From Streptomyces sp. NBC_01214 (GTDB lineage Bacteria > Actinomycetota > Actinomycetes > Streptomycetales > Streptomycetaceae): 64,000 nucleotides of DNA. Below are positions 9,088 to 16,741 of the stretch, one piece after another. The position numbers were made by a program, and so were the translations under genes. The DNA lies in NCBI RefSeq assembly GCF_026340975.1, contig NZ_JAPEOS010000001.1, forward strand, positions 3,753,001-3,817,000, given 5' to 3'. Position 1 is the stretch's first letter; every line of letters begins with the position of its first letter. Below the pieces are notes generated by a model. It was not told the DNA's origin. It saw only the letters and a list, made by a program, of their open reading frames with translations, and searched no databases.

Positions 9088-9750
9088 CGTGTCCCGCACC
9101 CCGACACCCCGGGTGCGGCGGCCTCCCGGCGGGGTGCGCATCCCGGTGCCCCGGGTGCGGCGGCCTCGTGGCGGGGGTGGGGTGTACCCCGGCTGGGGGT
9201 GGTGGCCTTCCGGTCGTGTGTGCGGCGGGGTCCCGGCCGGGGTGGTGGGTGCCCACTCGTGGGAGCAGCGGCCTTCCGGCCCGGGTGTGGGGCCGCCTCC
9301 CGGGCGGGGTGGTGTGCATCCCGGTGCGGCGGCCTCGTGGCGGGGTGGGGTGTTCCCGGGCCGGGTGCGGTGGCCTTTCGGTCGTGTGTGCGGCGGGGTT
9401 CCGGCCGGGGTGGTGTGCATCCCGGTGCCCCGGGTGTGGCGGCCTCGTGGTGCGTACCCGCGTGGCGGGTGTGGCGGGGGCCCGGCAGGGGTGTGACGGC
9501 TGTGCCGTGCTCGTGCGTCGGGCCCCGGTTGGGGTGCGTACTCGGACACCCCGGGTGCGGCCGCGCCTCCCGGCGGGGGGCCTTCCGGCCGGTTCCGGCC
9601 GGGGGCCTCGCGGCCCGGGGGTGACGGCTTCGCTGCTCCTGGGCGTCGGTCGGTGTGCGTCCACGCGCCCCGGGGGCGGGTTGGTGTGTCGGGCTCCGGT
9701 GGGGGCCGGTCGTGTGCGGGTGCAGGGCCCCGGCGGGGCGGGGGTCGACT
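9088..9750. repeat. Degenerate ~105-bp GC-rich repeat field without a gene
   Basis: This 0.7 kb gap between glycosyltransferase and racemase genes holds imperfect repeats. Copy A is 9134-9244, copy B 9312-9412 and partial copy C 9413-9450. All begin GTG(C/T)GCATCCCGGTG, run through GCGGCCTCGTGG, and A and B both end GGCCGGGGTG. A further diverged piece lies at 9088-9140 and fragments extend to about 9700. Every frame translates to low-complexity Pro/Arg/Gly/Thr sequence with no conserved protein, and long open frames reflect only the GC bias. Confidence 0.7.
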
Positions 9751-9761
9751 AAGGTGGCCGG

Positions 9762-10553
9762 GTGAAGATCGCGCTCATGGACTCCGGAATCGGCCTCCTC
9801 GCGGCGGCCGCGGCGGTGCGGCGGCTGCGGCCGGACGCGGAACTCGTCGTGTCCTCCGACCCCGACGGCATGCCGTGGGGTCCGCGGACCCCCGCCGACC
9901 TCACCGGGCGGGCGCTCACCGTCGCCCGGGCCGCCGCCGCGCACCGCCCGGACGCGCTGATCGTCGCCTGCAACACCGCGACCGTGCACGCCCTGGACGC
10001 CCTGCGGGCGGAGCTGGAGCCGGCCATCCCGGTCATCGGGACCGTGCCGGCGATCAAGCCCGCTGCGGCGGCCGGCGGCCGGATGGCGATCTGGGCCACC
10101 CCCGCCACCACCGGCAGCGCCTATCAGCGCGGGCTGATCCGTGACTTCGCCACCGGGGCGCGGGTCACCGAAGTGCCCTGCCCCGGGCTCGCCGACGCGG
10201 TGGAGGCGGCCGACGACGCCGCTGTGAGGGCCACCGTCGCCGCGGCCGCCGCGCTGACCCCGGCCGACGTCACCGACGTCGTGCTCGGCTGCACGCACTA
10301 CGAGCTCGTCGAGAGCACCATCCGGGCCGCCCTCGCCGCGCGGACCCGGGGCGCGGAACTGGTCTTCCACGGTTCCGCCGAGCCGGTCGCGGTCCAGGCG
10401 CTGCGCCGCCTCGGGCTGCGGCCCGCACCCGACCTGCCGCGCACGGGTGGACTGACCGTGCTGCGCAGCGGGCGCGAGGGGGCCCTGCCCACCGCCGCGC
10501 TCGCGTACGCCGAAGGCAGGCTGCTCGCGGGTCAGGGCGCGCCCGTCGGCTGA
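9762..10553 (+). CDS. Aspartate/glutamate racemase family protein
   Basis: A 263-residue protein from GTG, with AAGGTGG just upstream. It has the MurI fold landmarks: N-terminal DSGIGLL, first catalytic Cys in IVACNTATVHAL (near residue 73), second in VLGCTHYELVES (near 178). Glutamate racemase interconverts L- and D-glutamate for peptidoglycan using these two Cys as acid/base pair. The length is normal for MurI. The motif PDGMPWGPRTPADLT is shared with a Streptomyces subgroup. Whether this is the essential MurI or a second racemase cannot be told here. It is not in an operon with cell-wall genes. Confidence 0.82.
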   Translation: MKIALMDSGIGLLAAAAAVRRLRPDAELVVSSDPDGMPWGPRTPADLTGRALTVARAAAAHRPDALIVACNTATVHALDALRAELEPAIPVIGTVPAIKPAAAAGGRMAIWATPATTGSAYQRGLIRDFATGARVTEVPCPGLADAVEAADDAAVRATVAAAAALTPADVTDVVLGCTHYELVESTIRAALAARTRGAELVFHGSAEPVAVQALRRLGLRPAPDLPRTGGLTVLRSGREGALPTAALAYAEGRLLAGQGAPVG

Positions 10554-10580
10554 CCGGCCGACTACCCCCACCCCCTGGCG

Positions 10581-10653
10581 AGACGAATCGTCTTGCATGC
10601 GATCCGGACCTGGTCTACGGTTGCGCATGTAACGAGACGAAACGGTTCGTCTC
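10581..10653 (+). promoter_or_regulatory. Promoter flanked by two related palindromes, upstream of ABC-F gene
   Basis: A plausible promoter has -35 TTGCAT (10593-10598), a 17-base spacer and -10 TACGGT (10616-10621). It is bracketed by AGACGAATCGTCT (10581-10593) and GAGACGAAACGGTTCGTCTC (10634-10653). Both palindromes share AGACGA and its complement, so one dimeric regulator, perhaps TetR-like, could bind both and block transcription. The second could also act as a leader hairpin. An AAAGGA ribosome site follows at 10665, 7 bases before the TTG start. Confidence 0.55.
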
Positions 10654-10677
10654 TCGTGACTCTCAAAGGAATCGCCC

Positions 10678-12288
10678 TTGCGTGCTCCGCTCGCCACCAC
10701 CCAGATCGTCCTGTCCGAGGTCACCAAGAGCTACGACACCCGCGTCGTCCTGGACCGCGTCAGCTGCACGGTCCGGCCCGGCGAGCGGATCGGCGTCGTC
10801 GGTGACAACGGCTCCGGCAAGTCCACCCTGCTCCGGCTCCTCGCCGGACGGGAGCGCCCCGACCACGGAGAGGTCGCCGTCACCGCCCCCGGCGGCCTCG
10901 GGCACCTCGCCCAGACCCTCGACCTCCCGCCGACCGCCCGCGTCGGCGAGGCCGTCGACCTCGCCCTCGCGGACGTACGCGCCCTGGAGCGCCGGATCCG
11001 CGCCGCGGAATCCCTGCTCCACCGGGCCGGCCCTGAGGAACTCGTCGCGTACGGAGACCTCCTGGCCGCCTACGAGGCGCGCGGCGGCCACGATGCCGAA
11101 CGGCGCGTCGCGGCCACCCTGCGCCGCCTCGGCGAACGCGCCGAGCTCGACCCGGACCGCCCGCTCGGCACCCTCTCCGGCGGTCAGCGCTCCCGGCTCG
11201 CGCTCGCGGCGACCCTCGCCGCCGAGCCGGAACTGTTGCTGCTCGACGAACCCACCAACGACCTCGACGACGAGGCGGTCGCCTGGCTGGAGGGGCACCT
11301 GCTCGCCCACCGCGGCACCGTCATCGCCGTCACCCACGACCGGCTCTTCCTCGACCGCGTCACGACCGCCGTCCTCGAAGTGGACCAGGACAGCCGGACG
11401 GTACGCCGCTACGGCAACGGCTACGCGGGCTACCGCACGGCCCGGGCCGCCGAACGGGCCCGCGGGGAGCGGGAGTACGAGCAGTGGCGCGAGGAGGTGC
11501 GGGACGCCGAGCGGCTCGCCGACACCAACATCGGGCGGTTCGCCGCGATCCCGCGCAAGCTGCCGCGCGGCTTCAGCGGAGCCGGCGCCTTCCGCGCCCG
11601 GTCCCGGACCCACGGCGCCGCGAGCCGCATCCGCGCTGCCCGCGAACGGCTGCACCGACTGACCGGTCGCCCGGTCGCACCGCCCCCGCGACCGCTCTCC
11701 TTCACCGGCCGGTTCACCGAGGGTTCGGCGGGAGCGGTGGAGATCTCCGACGCGGCCCTGCCGGGACGGCTCGCGCCCGTCTCGCTCACGCTGCCGCCGG
11801 GGGAGCGGCTCCTGGTGACCGGGCCCAACGGCGCAGGGAAGTCGACCCTGTTGCACCTGCTCGCAGGGGAACTGGAGCCCGCGCGGGGCAGCGTACGGGC
11901 GCCTTCGCGGGTCGGGCTGCTCCGGCAGGACGATCCGTGGCAGCGCGAACCGCGTTCCGCCGTCCAGCTGTTCGGCCAGGAGCACGCCGACCGGGTGGCG
12001 GAGCACGGACTGCTCGCCCCGGACGACCTCGCCCGCCCCGTGCGCGCCCTCTCCGCCGGTCAGCGCCGCAAGCTGGAGCTGGCCCGGCTGGTGGCGCGCC
12101 CCCTCGACCTGCTGCTGTTGGACGAGCCCACGAACCACCTGGCCCCGGCCGTGGTGGAGGAACTGGAGGCGGCCCTGGCCCACTTCGGCGGCACCCTGGT
12201 CCTGGTCACGCACGACCGGCGGCTGCGCGCGGCCTTCAGGGGGCGGCGCCTGGAGCTTCAGCGGGAGCCGGCCGCCGCGAGCCGCTGA
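10678..12288 (+). CDS. ABC-F family ATPase (ribosome-associated type)
   Basis: A 536-residue protein from TTG, supported by AAAGGA at 7 bases. Two ABC domains occur in tandem with no membrane segments. Domain 1 has GDNGSGKST, LSGGQRSRLALA and LLLLDEPTNDLDD; domain 2 has GPNGAGKST, LSAGQRRKLELARL and LLLLDEPTNHLAP. A charged interdomain linker (about residues 245-330) contains RKLPRGFSGAGAFRARSRTH. ABC-F proteins bind the ribosomal E site; Streptomyces members such as TlrC and OleB give macrolide resistance. No antibiotic gene cluster is adjacent, so the drug or stress it answers is unknown. The end overlaps the convergent ADP-ribosylglycohydrolase gene by 31 bases. Confidence 0.92.
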   Translation: MRAPLATTQIVLSEVTKSYDTRVVLDRVSCTVRPGERIGVVGDNGSGKSTLLRLLAGRERPDHGEVAVTAPGGLGHLAQTLDLPPTARVGEAVDLALADVRALERRIRAAESLLHRAGPEELVAYGDLLAAYEARGGHDAERRVAATLRRLGERAELDPDRPLGTLSGGQRSRLALAATLAAEPELLLLDEPTNDLDDEAVAWLEGHLLAHRGTVIAVTHDRLFLDRVTTAVLEVDQDSRTVRRYGNGYAGYRTARAAERARGEREYEQWREEVRDAERLADTNIGRFAAIPRKLPRGFSGAGAFRARSRTHGAASRIRAARERLHRLTGRPVAPPPRPLSFTGRFTEGSAGAVEISDAALPGRLAPVSLTLPPGERLLVTGPNGAGKSTLLHLLAGELEPARGSVRAPSRVGLLRQDDPWQREPRSAVQLFGQEHADRVAEHGLLAPDDLARPVRALSAGQRRKLELARLVARPLDLLLLDEPTNHLAPAVVEELEAALAHFGGTLVLVTHDRRLRAAFRGRRLELQREPAAASR

Positions 12289-13184
12289 GCCAGCGTGCGC
12301 AGGTCGTCCGCGTCCAGGACCCGGTCCCCGAACCCGGGCAGCGGTACGTGCAGCGCCGCCGTCCAGTGTTCCGGGACCGCCCCCTGCCCGTACCGGGCGC
12401 CGGCCAGGGCCCCCGTCACCGCGGCCACCGTGTCGGTGTCCCCGCCCAGGTCCACGGCGGCCCGTACCGCCTCGGCGTAGCCGCTGGTGGTCCGCAGCGC
12501 CCACACGGCCGAGCCCAGGCAGGGCCACACCGCCCCGTTGAACTCGGTGGCCAGCTCCGGATGCCAGTCGGGGGCGAGCACGCGGCCGTACCGCTCGCGG
12601 TGCGCCGGATGGACCGCGTCGAGCGTCGCGGGGAGGGCGGCCAGCGGATCGGCCCCTTCCAGGGCGACGCGGACGAGCTCGTGCAGGATCGCGGTCCCCT
12701 CCCAGGCGGCCCGGTCGCCGTGCGTCAGGGCCGCGATCCGCCGGGCGGCGTCCATGGTCCCCTCCCGCCCCGCGGGGGCGAAGTAGACCGCCGAGGTGGC
12801 GGCCCGCATCAGGGAACCGTTGCCCGCGGCCCGTGCGTTGATCTGGAAGTGCAGGGCCGCGGCGAGTTCCCAGGACTCGCCGTTGGTCAGCACGTCCTCG
12901 GTCTGCAGTCCGATGTCCTTGGGCTCCCCGGCGGCCCAGCGCTGGAACCGGCCGAAGACGTCGGGGAGTTCGAGACCCCCGCACTCCAGCAGGGATTCCG
13001 CGACGAGGACGGCCATCTGCGTGTCGTCCGTGGCCTCACCGGGGTCCCAACCGCCGCCCCCGGCCATCTCGGCGCCGCGCGCGGTCAGTTCCCCCGCCGC
13101 CCCGAACTCGTAGGGCGCGCCCAGCGCGTCGCCCGCCGCCGAGCCGATGACGGCTCCCACGGCCCGGTCCACTCGGGTGATCAC
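12258..13184 (-). CDS. ADP-ribosylglycohydrolase (DraG/ARH family)
   Basis: A 308-residue protein. Near the N-terminus is GSAAGDALGAPYEFG, then EATDDTQMAV near residue 63, and near the C-terminus GGDTDTVAAVTGALAGARYG. The paired acidic motifs bind the two magnesium ions of ARH enzymes, which remove ADP-ribose from Arg or other residues, or hydrolyse related compounds. GAGGAGGAG precedes the GTG at 13184 by about 5 bases. An earlier GTG at 13202 would put that site inside the coding region, so I reject it. The start overlaps the TetR stop by 4 bases (GTGA), so the two genes are translationally coupled. Confidence 0.9.
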   Translation of the reverse strand: MITRVDRAVGAVIGSAAGDALGAPYEFGAAGELTARGAEMAGGGGWDPGEATDDTQMAVLVAESLLECGGLELPDVFGRFQRWAAGEPKDIGLQTEDVLTNGESWELAAALHFQINARAAGNGSLMRAATSAVYFAPAGREGTMDAARRIAALTHGDRAAWEGTAILHELVRVALEGADPLAALPATLDAVHPAHRERYGRVLAPDWHPELATEFNGAVWPCLGSAVWALRTTSGYAEAVRAAVDLGGDTDTVAAVTGALAGARYGQGAVPEHWTAALHVPLPGFGDRVLDADDLRTLAQRLAAAGSR

Positions 13185-13771
13185 CGGGTCTCCTCCTCGC
13201 ACACGGCCGCCAGCAGTTCGCGCGCGAAGCGGTCCAGGTCGTCCAGGCCGGCCGCCGCCAGGGTGGCCGGGGCGCCGGTCAGCAGGTGGGGGACGGCGCC
13301 GTGCAGGGCGAGGGTCAGCGCGCGGGCCCGCGCCGGTCCGGCCGGCAGCCCGGCCGCGCGCAACAGGTGCGCGTGCGCCGCGAAGTCCGCCGCCGCGACC
13401 GGGTCCAGCAGCGCGGCCAGCCAGGGCCGGCGCGCCGCCTCGGCCTGGAGCTCCAGGTACGCCAGCACGCGGGTGCGGCCGGGTCCGGCCGCGTTGCGCA
13501 GCAGCCCCGCGAGCAGAGCGGCGAGCTGCGCCGCACCGGCGGGCTCCGGTCCGGCCCCCGACGGTGTCTGCGCCAGCGCCCGGTACTGCTCCGCGCAGCG
13601 TTCGGCCGCGGCCCGCAGCAGGGCGTCGCGGGTCGGGAAGTAGTTCTTGGCGGTGCCCGTCGGCACGGCGGCGGCCGCGTCGACGGCCCGGTGCGTCAGC
13701 CCGCGCCCGCCCTCCTGCGCCAGTACGGCGACGGCCGCGTCCCGCAGCCGGTCCCTCCGGTCCTGATTCAC
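13181..13771 (-). CDS. TetR family transcriptional regulator
   Basis: A 196-residue protein. The N-terminal helix-turn-helix spans about residues 8-50, with the motif LTHRAVDAAAAVPTGTAKNYFPTRDALL; the Ala/Leu-rich ligand and dimer domain fills the rest. The GTG start follows AAGGTGG. A 56-base complex palindrome lies directly upstream and probably is its operator. The gene is translationally coupled to the ADP-ribosylglycohydrolase, so the regulator probably controls that enzyme and perhaps the divergent PH-like membrane gene. The ligand is unknown. Confidence 0.9.
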   Translation of the reverse strand: MNQDRRDRLRDAAVAVLAQEGGRGLTHRAVDAAAAVPTGTAKNYFPTRDALLRAAAERCAEQYRALAQTPSGAGPEPAGAAQLAALLAGLLRNAAGPGRTRVLAYLELQAEAARRPWLAALLDPVAAADFAAHAHLLRAAGLPAGPARARALTLALHGAVPHLLTGAPATLAAAGLDDLDRFARELLAAVCEEETR

Positions 13772-13783
13772 GATGCCACCTTA

Positions 13784-13839
13784 ACCACAGCCGTGGTACC
13801 GCAGGTGTGGTACGGCAGGCGTGGTACCACGGCTGTGGT
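13784..13839. promoter_or_regulatory. Complex palindromic operator between TetR and PH-like gene
   Basis: Two perfect inverted 17-base arms, ACCACAGCCGTGGTACC (13784-13800) and GGTACCACGGCTGTGGT (13823-13839), enclose 22 bases. Those bases carry further GTGGTAC copies at 13807-13813 and 13822-13828. GTGGTAC therefore occurs three times in direct order plus its complement. It sits 13 bases from the TetR start, where a dimeric or paired TetR would repress both divergent genes. Confidence 0.65.
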
Positions 13840-13910
13840 GATAGCGCCGCGCTGCACCGAGTGGGCGAGAGACGGTGGCGGGCAAGCGGAACGTGAGTAC
13901 GCTGCTACTC

Positions 13911-14426
13911 ATGACGGGTCACCCTCCGGGTCCGCTCTGGGCGGGCCGCGCCTCCAACCGCGTGCAGTGGCTGCTCGCCGCCGTCGGCGCGGCCTGTCTG
14001 GCGCTCGGCATCGAGCTCGCCGTCGACTACGCCTGGACCGCCGGCATCATCCCGCTGCTCATGTCCGTGATCGGTTGCCTAGCCGTCGGGCTGCTCATCC
14101 TCTACGGCACCCTGGCCTTCGTACACGTCGCCGTCACCGTCGACGCAGAGGCCCTGGAAGTGCGCTGCGGCCACATGGGGGTGCCCCGCCGCAGGATCCG
14201 GCTCACCGAGGTCGCCTCCGCCGAGTTCGTCCCCAGCATCACCCCGCAGCAATGGGGAGGCTGGGGCCACCGCTGGCGCCCCGAAAAGGGCACCGCGATC
14301 ATCGTCCGGCGCGGCGAGGGCCTGGCCCTCGTCCTCGGCGACGGCAAGCGGTTCACCGTCACCGTCGACGACGCCGAGAACGCCGTCCGCGTCATCCGCA
14401 CCCACCTGCGCGCCCTCGCCCGGTAG
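13911..14426 (+). CDS. Two-span membrane protein with PH-like domain
   Basis: A protein of about 171 residues. Two hydrophobic segments close to the N-terminus (QWLLAAVGAACLALGIEL and IIPLLMSVIGCLAVGLLILY) are followed by a cytoplasmic beta-rich part of about 100 residues. That part has ALEVRCGHMGVPRRRIRLTEVASAEF and ends VRVIRTHLRAL, the form of bacterial PH-like (DUF-type) domains. The function is unknown. The start is uncertain: ATG at 13911, GTG at 13893 and GTG at 13875 are all in frame and none has a clear ribosome site. It is divergent from tetR with the palindromic operator between. Confidence 0.75.
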   Translation: MTGHPPGPLWAGRASNRVQWLLAAVGAACLALGIELAVDYAWTAGIIPLLMSVIGCLAVGLLILYGTLAFVHVAVTVDAEALEVRCGHMGVPRRRIRLTEVASAEFVPSITPQQWGGWGHRWRPEKGTAIIVRRGEGLALVLGDGKRFTVTVDDAENAVRVIRTHLRALAR

Positions 14427-14494
14427 GGGTGGTCCCGCGGAGCGCGGCCGGGCGCTCACCCGTCCGCGAGGTGCGGGGACGTACACTCCGCCAG

Positions 14495-16120
14495 ATGAGC
14501 AGCAGTGTCACCCGCACGACCGGGAACGAGCCCTCACAGTCCGCCGACGGGCCCCGGGCCGACGCGGCCACGTCCCCCGCGACCGCCCGGTCCGCCGCGC
14601 ACCGCAAGGGGCTGTGGCTGCTGCGCGCCCTGCTCGCCGCGCTCTCGGGCGTGCTGCTCTACCTCAGCTTCCCGCCCCGCCCGCTGTGGTGGCTGGCCCC
14701 CTTCGCCCTCGCCCTGCTCGCCGGCTGCCTCCACGGCCGCCGTGCCCGGGCCGGCTTCGGGCTCGGGCTCCTCGCCGGGCTCGGCTACCTGCTGCCGCTC
14801 CTCGTCTGGACCGGTGAGGAGGTCGGCCCGGTGCCCTGGCTGGCGCTGAGCACCCTCGAAGCGCTCCTCATCGGCCTCACCGGCCTCGGCATCGCCCTGG
14901 TCAGCCGGCTCCGGGCCTGGCCGCTGTTCGCCGCCGCCGTGTGGGTCGCGGGCGAGGCCCTGCGGGCCCGGGCCCCCTTCGGCGGCTTCCCCTGGGGCAA
15001 GCTCGCCTTCGGGCAGGCCGACGGCGTCTTCACCCCGCTCGCCGCCCTCGGCGGCACGCCCCTGCTCTCCTTCGGCGTCGCCCTCTGCGGATTCGGCCTC
15101 TACGAGGTCCTGCGCACCGCCCGCCGCCACCCCGGCCGCACCACCGCAGCGCTGGCCGCGCTCACCGTCGCCGCCCCGATCGGCGCGGGCCTCGCCGCCC
15201 GCCCGCTGGTCTCCGACGCGGCCGAGGACGGCACCGCCGTGGTCGCCGTCATCCAGGGCAACGTGCCCCGCCTCGGCCTCGACTTCAACTCCCAGCGCCG
15301 GGCCGTCCTCGACAACCACGCCAAGCGCACCGTGCAGCTCGCCGAGGACGTCAGGGCCGGCCGCGCCCCGAAGCCCGACTTCGTGGTCTGGCCGGAGAAC
15401 TCCTCCGACCTCGACCCGTACGCCGAGCCCGACGCCCACGCCGTCATCGACCAGGCCGTCAAGGCCATCGGGGTACCCGTCGCCATCGGTGCCGTGGTGG
15501 CCCCGGAGACGGGCCCGCTGCGCAACACGATGATCCTGTGGGACCCGGTCAAGGGCCCCACCGCGACCTACGACAAGCGCAAGATCCAGCCCTTCGGCGA
15601 GCGCATCCCGATGCGCTCCGTCGTCCGCCTCTTCAGCTCCGACGTGGACCGGGTGCGCCGCGACTTCGGTCCCGGCAAGGAGCCCGGCGTCTTCGACATG
15701 GCCGGCAGCGGCGTCGGCATGGTCACCTGCTTCGAGGCCGCCTTCGACGACGCCGTCCGCTCCACGGTCCGGGCCGGCGCCCAGGTGATCGCCGTACCGA
15801 GCAACAACGCCACCTTCGGCCGGACCCAGATGACCTACCAGCAGCTCGCCATGGACCGGATCCGCGCCGTCGAGCACAGCCGCACCGTCCTCGTCCCCGT
15901 CACGAGCGGGGTCAGTGCCGTCATCCGCCCCGACGGGAAGATCGTCTCGCAGACCGAGATGTTCACCGCGGACGCGCTGGTCACCGAGATCCCGCTGCGT
16001 TCCGGCCGCACCCCGGCCACGGTCGTCGGTCCGCTGCCGGAATACGCGCTGCTCCTGCTGGCCGCCGGCGGCTTCGGGTGGATCCTGAACCGTCGGATCC
16101 GCTCGCGCCGCGCCGCCTGA
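14495..16120 (+). CDS. lnt: Apolipoprotein N-acyltransferase
   Basis: A 541-residue membrane enzyme. About 30 disordered residues are followed by 6 or so membrane segments (residues 35-240), a nitrilase domain (about 250-500) and a last span before RRIRSRRAA. The catalytic triad of the nitrilase fold is visible: Glu301 (VWPENSSDL), Lys361 (YDKRKIQPFGERIP) and Cys412 (MVTCFEAAF). Lnt moves an acyl chain from phospholipid to the N-terminal Cys of lipoproteins at the outer membrane face. The frame is open far upstream, but conserved sequence begins at this ATG. It does not share an operon with a dolichol-phosphate mannosyltransferase, as some actinobacterial lnt genes do. Confidence 0.93.
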   Translation: MSSSVTRTTGNEPSQSADGPRADAATSPATARSAAHRKGLWLLRALLAALSGVLLYLSFPPRPLWWLAPFALALLAGCLHGRRARAGFGLGLLAGLGYLLPLLVWTGEEVGPVPWLALSTLEALLIGLTGLGIALVSRLRAWPLFAAAVWVAGEALRARAPFGGFPWGKLAFGQADGVFTPLAALGGTPLLSFGVALCGFGLYEVLRTARRHPGRTTAALAALTVAAPIGAGLAARPLVSDAAEDGTAVVAVIQGNVPRLGLDFNSQRRAVLDNHAKRTVQLAEDVRAGRAPKPDFVVWPENSSDLDPYAEPDAHAVIDQAVKAIGVPVAIGAVVAPETGPLRNTMILWDPVKGPTATYDKRKIQPFGERIPMRSVVRLFSSDVDRVRRDFGPGKEPGVFDMAGSGVGMVTCFEAAFDDAVRSTVRAGAQVIAVPSNNATFGRTQMTYQQLAMDRIRAVEHSRTVLVPVTSGVSAVIRPDGKIVSQTEMFTADALVTEIPLRSGRTPATVVGPLPEYALLLLAAGGFGWILNRRIRSRRAA

Positions 16121-16157
16121 GGCCGGATTCGGTCCGGCGGCCTCGTAGGGTCGGGGC

Positions 16158-16640
16158 ATGACCACTCCCGATTTCATCCGCCGGATCCGCGCCACCGCCG
16201 GGCACCAGCTGCTCCTGCTGCCCGGAGTCACGGCCATCGTCTTCGACGACCTCGGCCGGGTGCTGCTCGGCCGGCGCTCCGACACCGGGCAGTGGGCGGT
16301 GGTCGGCGGAATCGCCGAGCCGGGGGAGCAGCCCGCCGAGACCGCCGTGCGCGAGGTGTACGAGGAGACGGCGGTGCGCTGCGTCGTCGAGCGCGTGGTC
16401 CTCGTCCAGATGACGGAGCCGATCACCTACCCCAACGGCGACGTCTGCCAGTTCCAGGACATCACCTTCCGCTGCCGCGCGACGGGCGGCGAGGCACGGG
16501 CCAACGACCACGAGTCCCTCGAAGTGGCCTGGTTCGAGGTGGACGCGCTGCCGCCGCTGGACCCCTTCGGCCTGGAGCGGATCCACCGGGCCCTGAGCGA
16601 CGAGCCGACCTGGTTCGAGGCCCCGGCCGCGCTCACATAG
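16158..16640 (+). CDS. Nudix hydrolase
   Basis: A 160-residue protein starting MTTPDFIRRIRATAGHQLLL. The Nudix box lies near residues 54-76 (GGIAEPGEQPAETAVREVYEETA): the core G-x5-E-x7-RE-x2-EE is intact, while the usual Gly after EE-x is Ala. Nudix enzymes cleave nucleoside diphosphates linked to another group; the substrate is not predictable from this sequence. It starts 37 bases after lnt on the same strand and may be read with it. Confidence 0.9.
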   Translation: MTTPDFIRRIRATAGHQLLLLPGVTAIVFDDLGRVLLGRRSDTGQWAVVGGIAEPGEQPAETAVREVYEETAVRCVVERVVLVQMTEPITYPNGDVCQFQDITFRCRATGGEARANDHESLEVAWFEVDALPPLDPFGLERIHRALSDEPTWFEAPAALT

Positions 16641-16741
16641 CTCCCGGACCGGTGAGGTGAGCTGCGCGTAGGTGCGCTGTAGGGTTCCGCTGATCCAGGG
16701 CGGTTATCGGACAGTCGTACATATGAGGAGGCGGTCGAGGG

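Noticed and set aside
9061..9549. N-terminal extension of the HpnB-like glycosyltransferase through the repeat field
   Set aside because: The frame is open but the translation is only Pro/Thr/Arg repeats; family similarity begins at MGLLTAAC and HpnB proteins are about 390 residues.
10678..12288. ABC exporter ATPase
   Set aside because: Two ATPase domains with an ABC-F-style linker and no membrane segment or permease gene nearby; it is an ABC-F protein.
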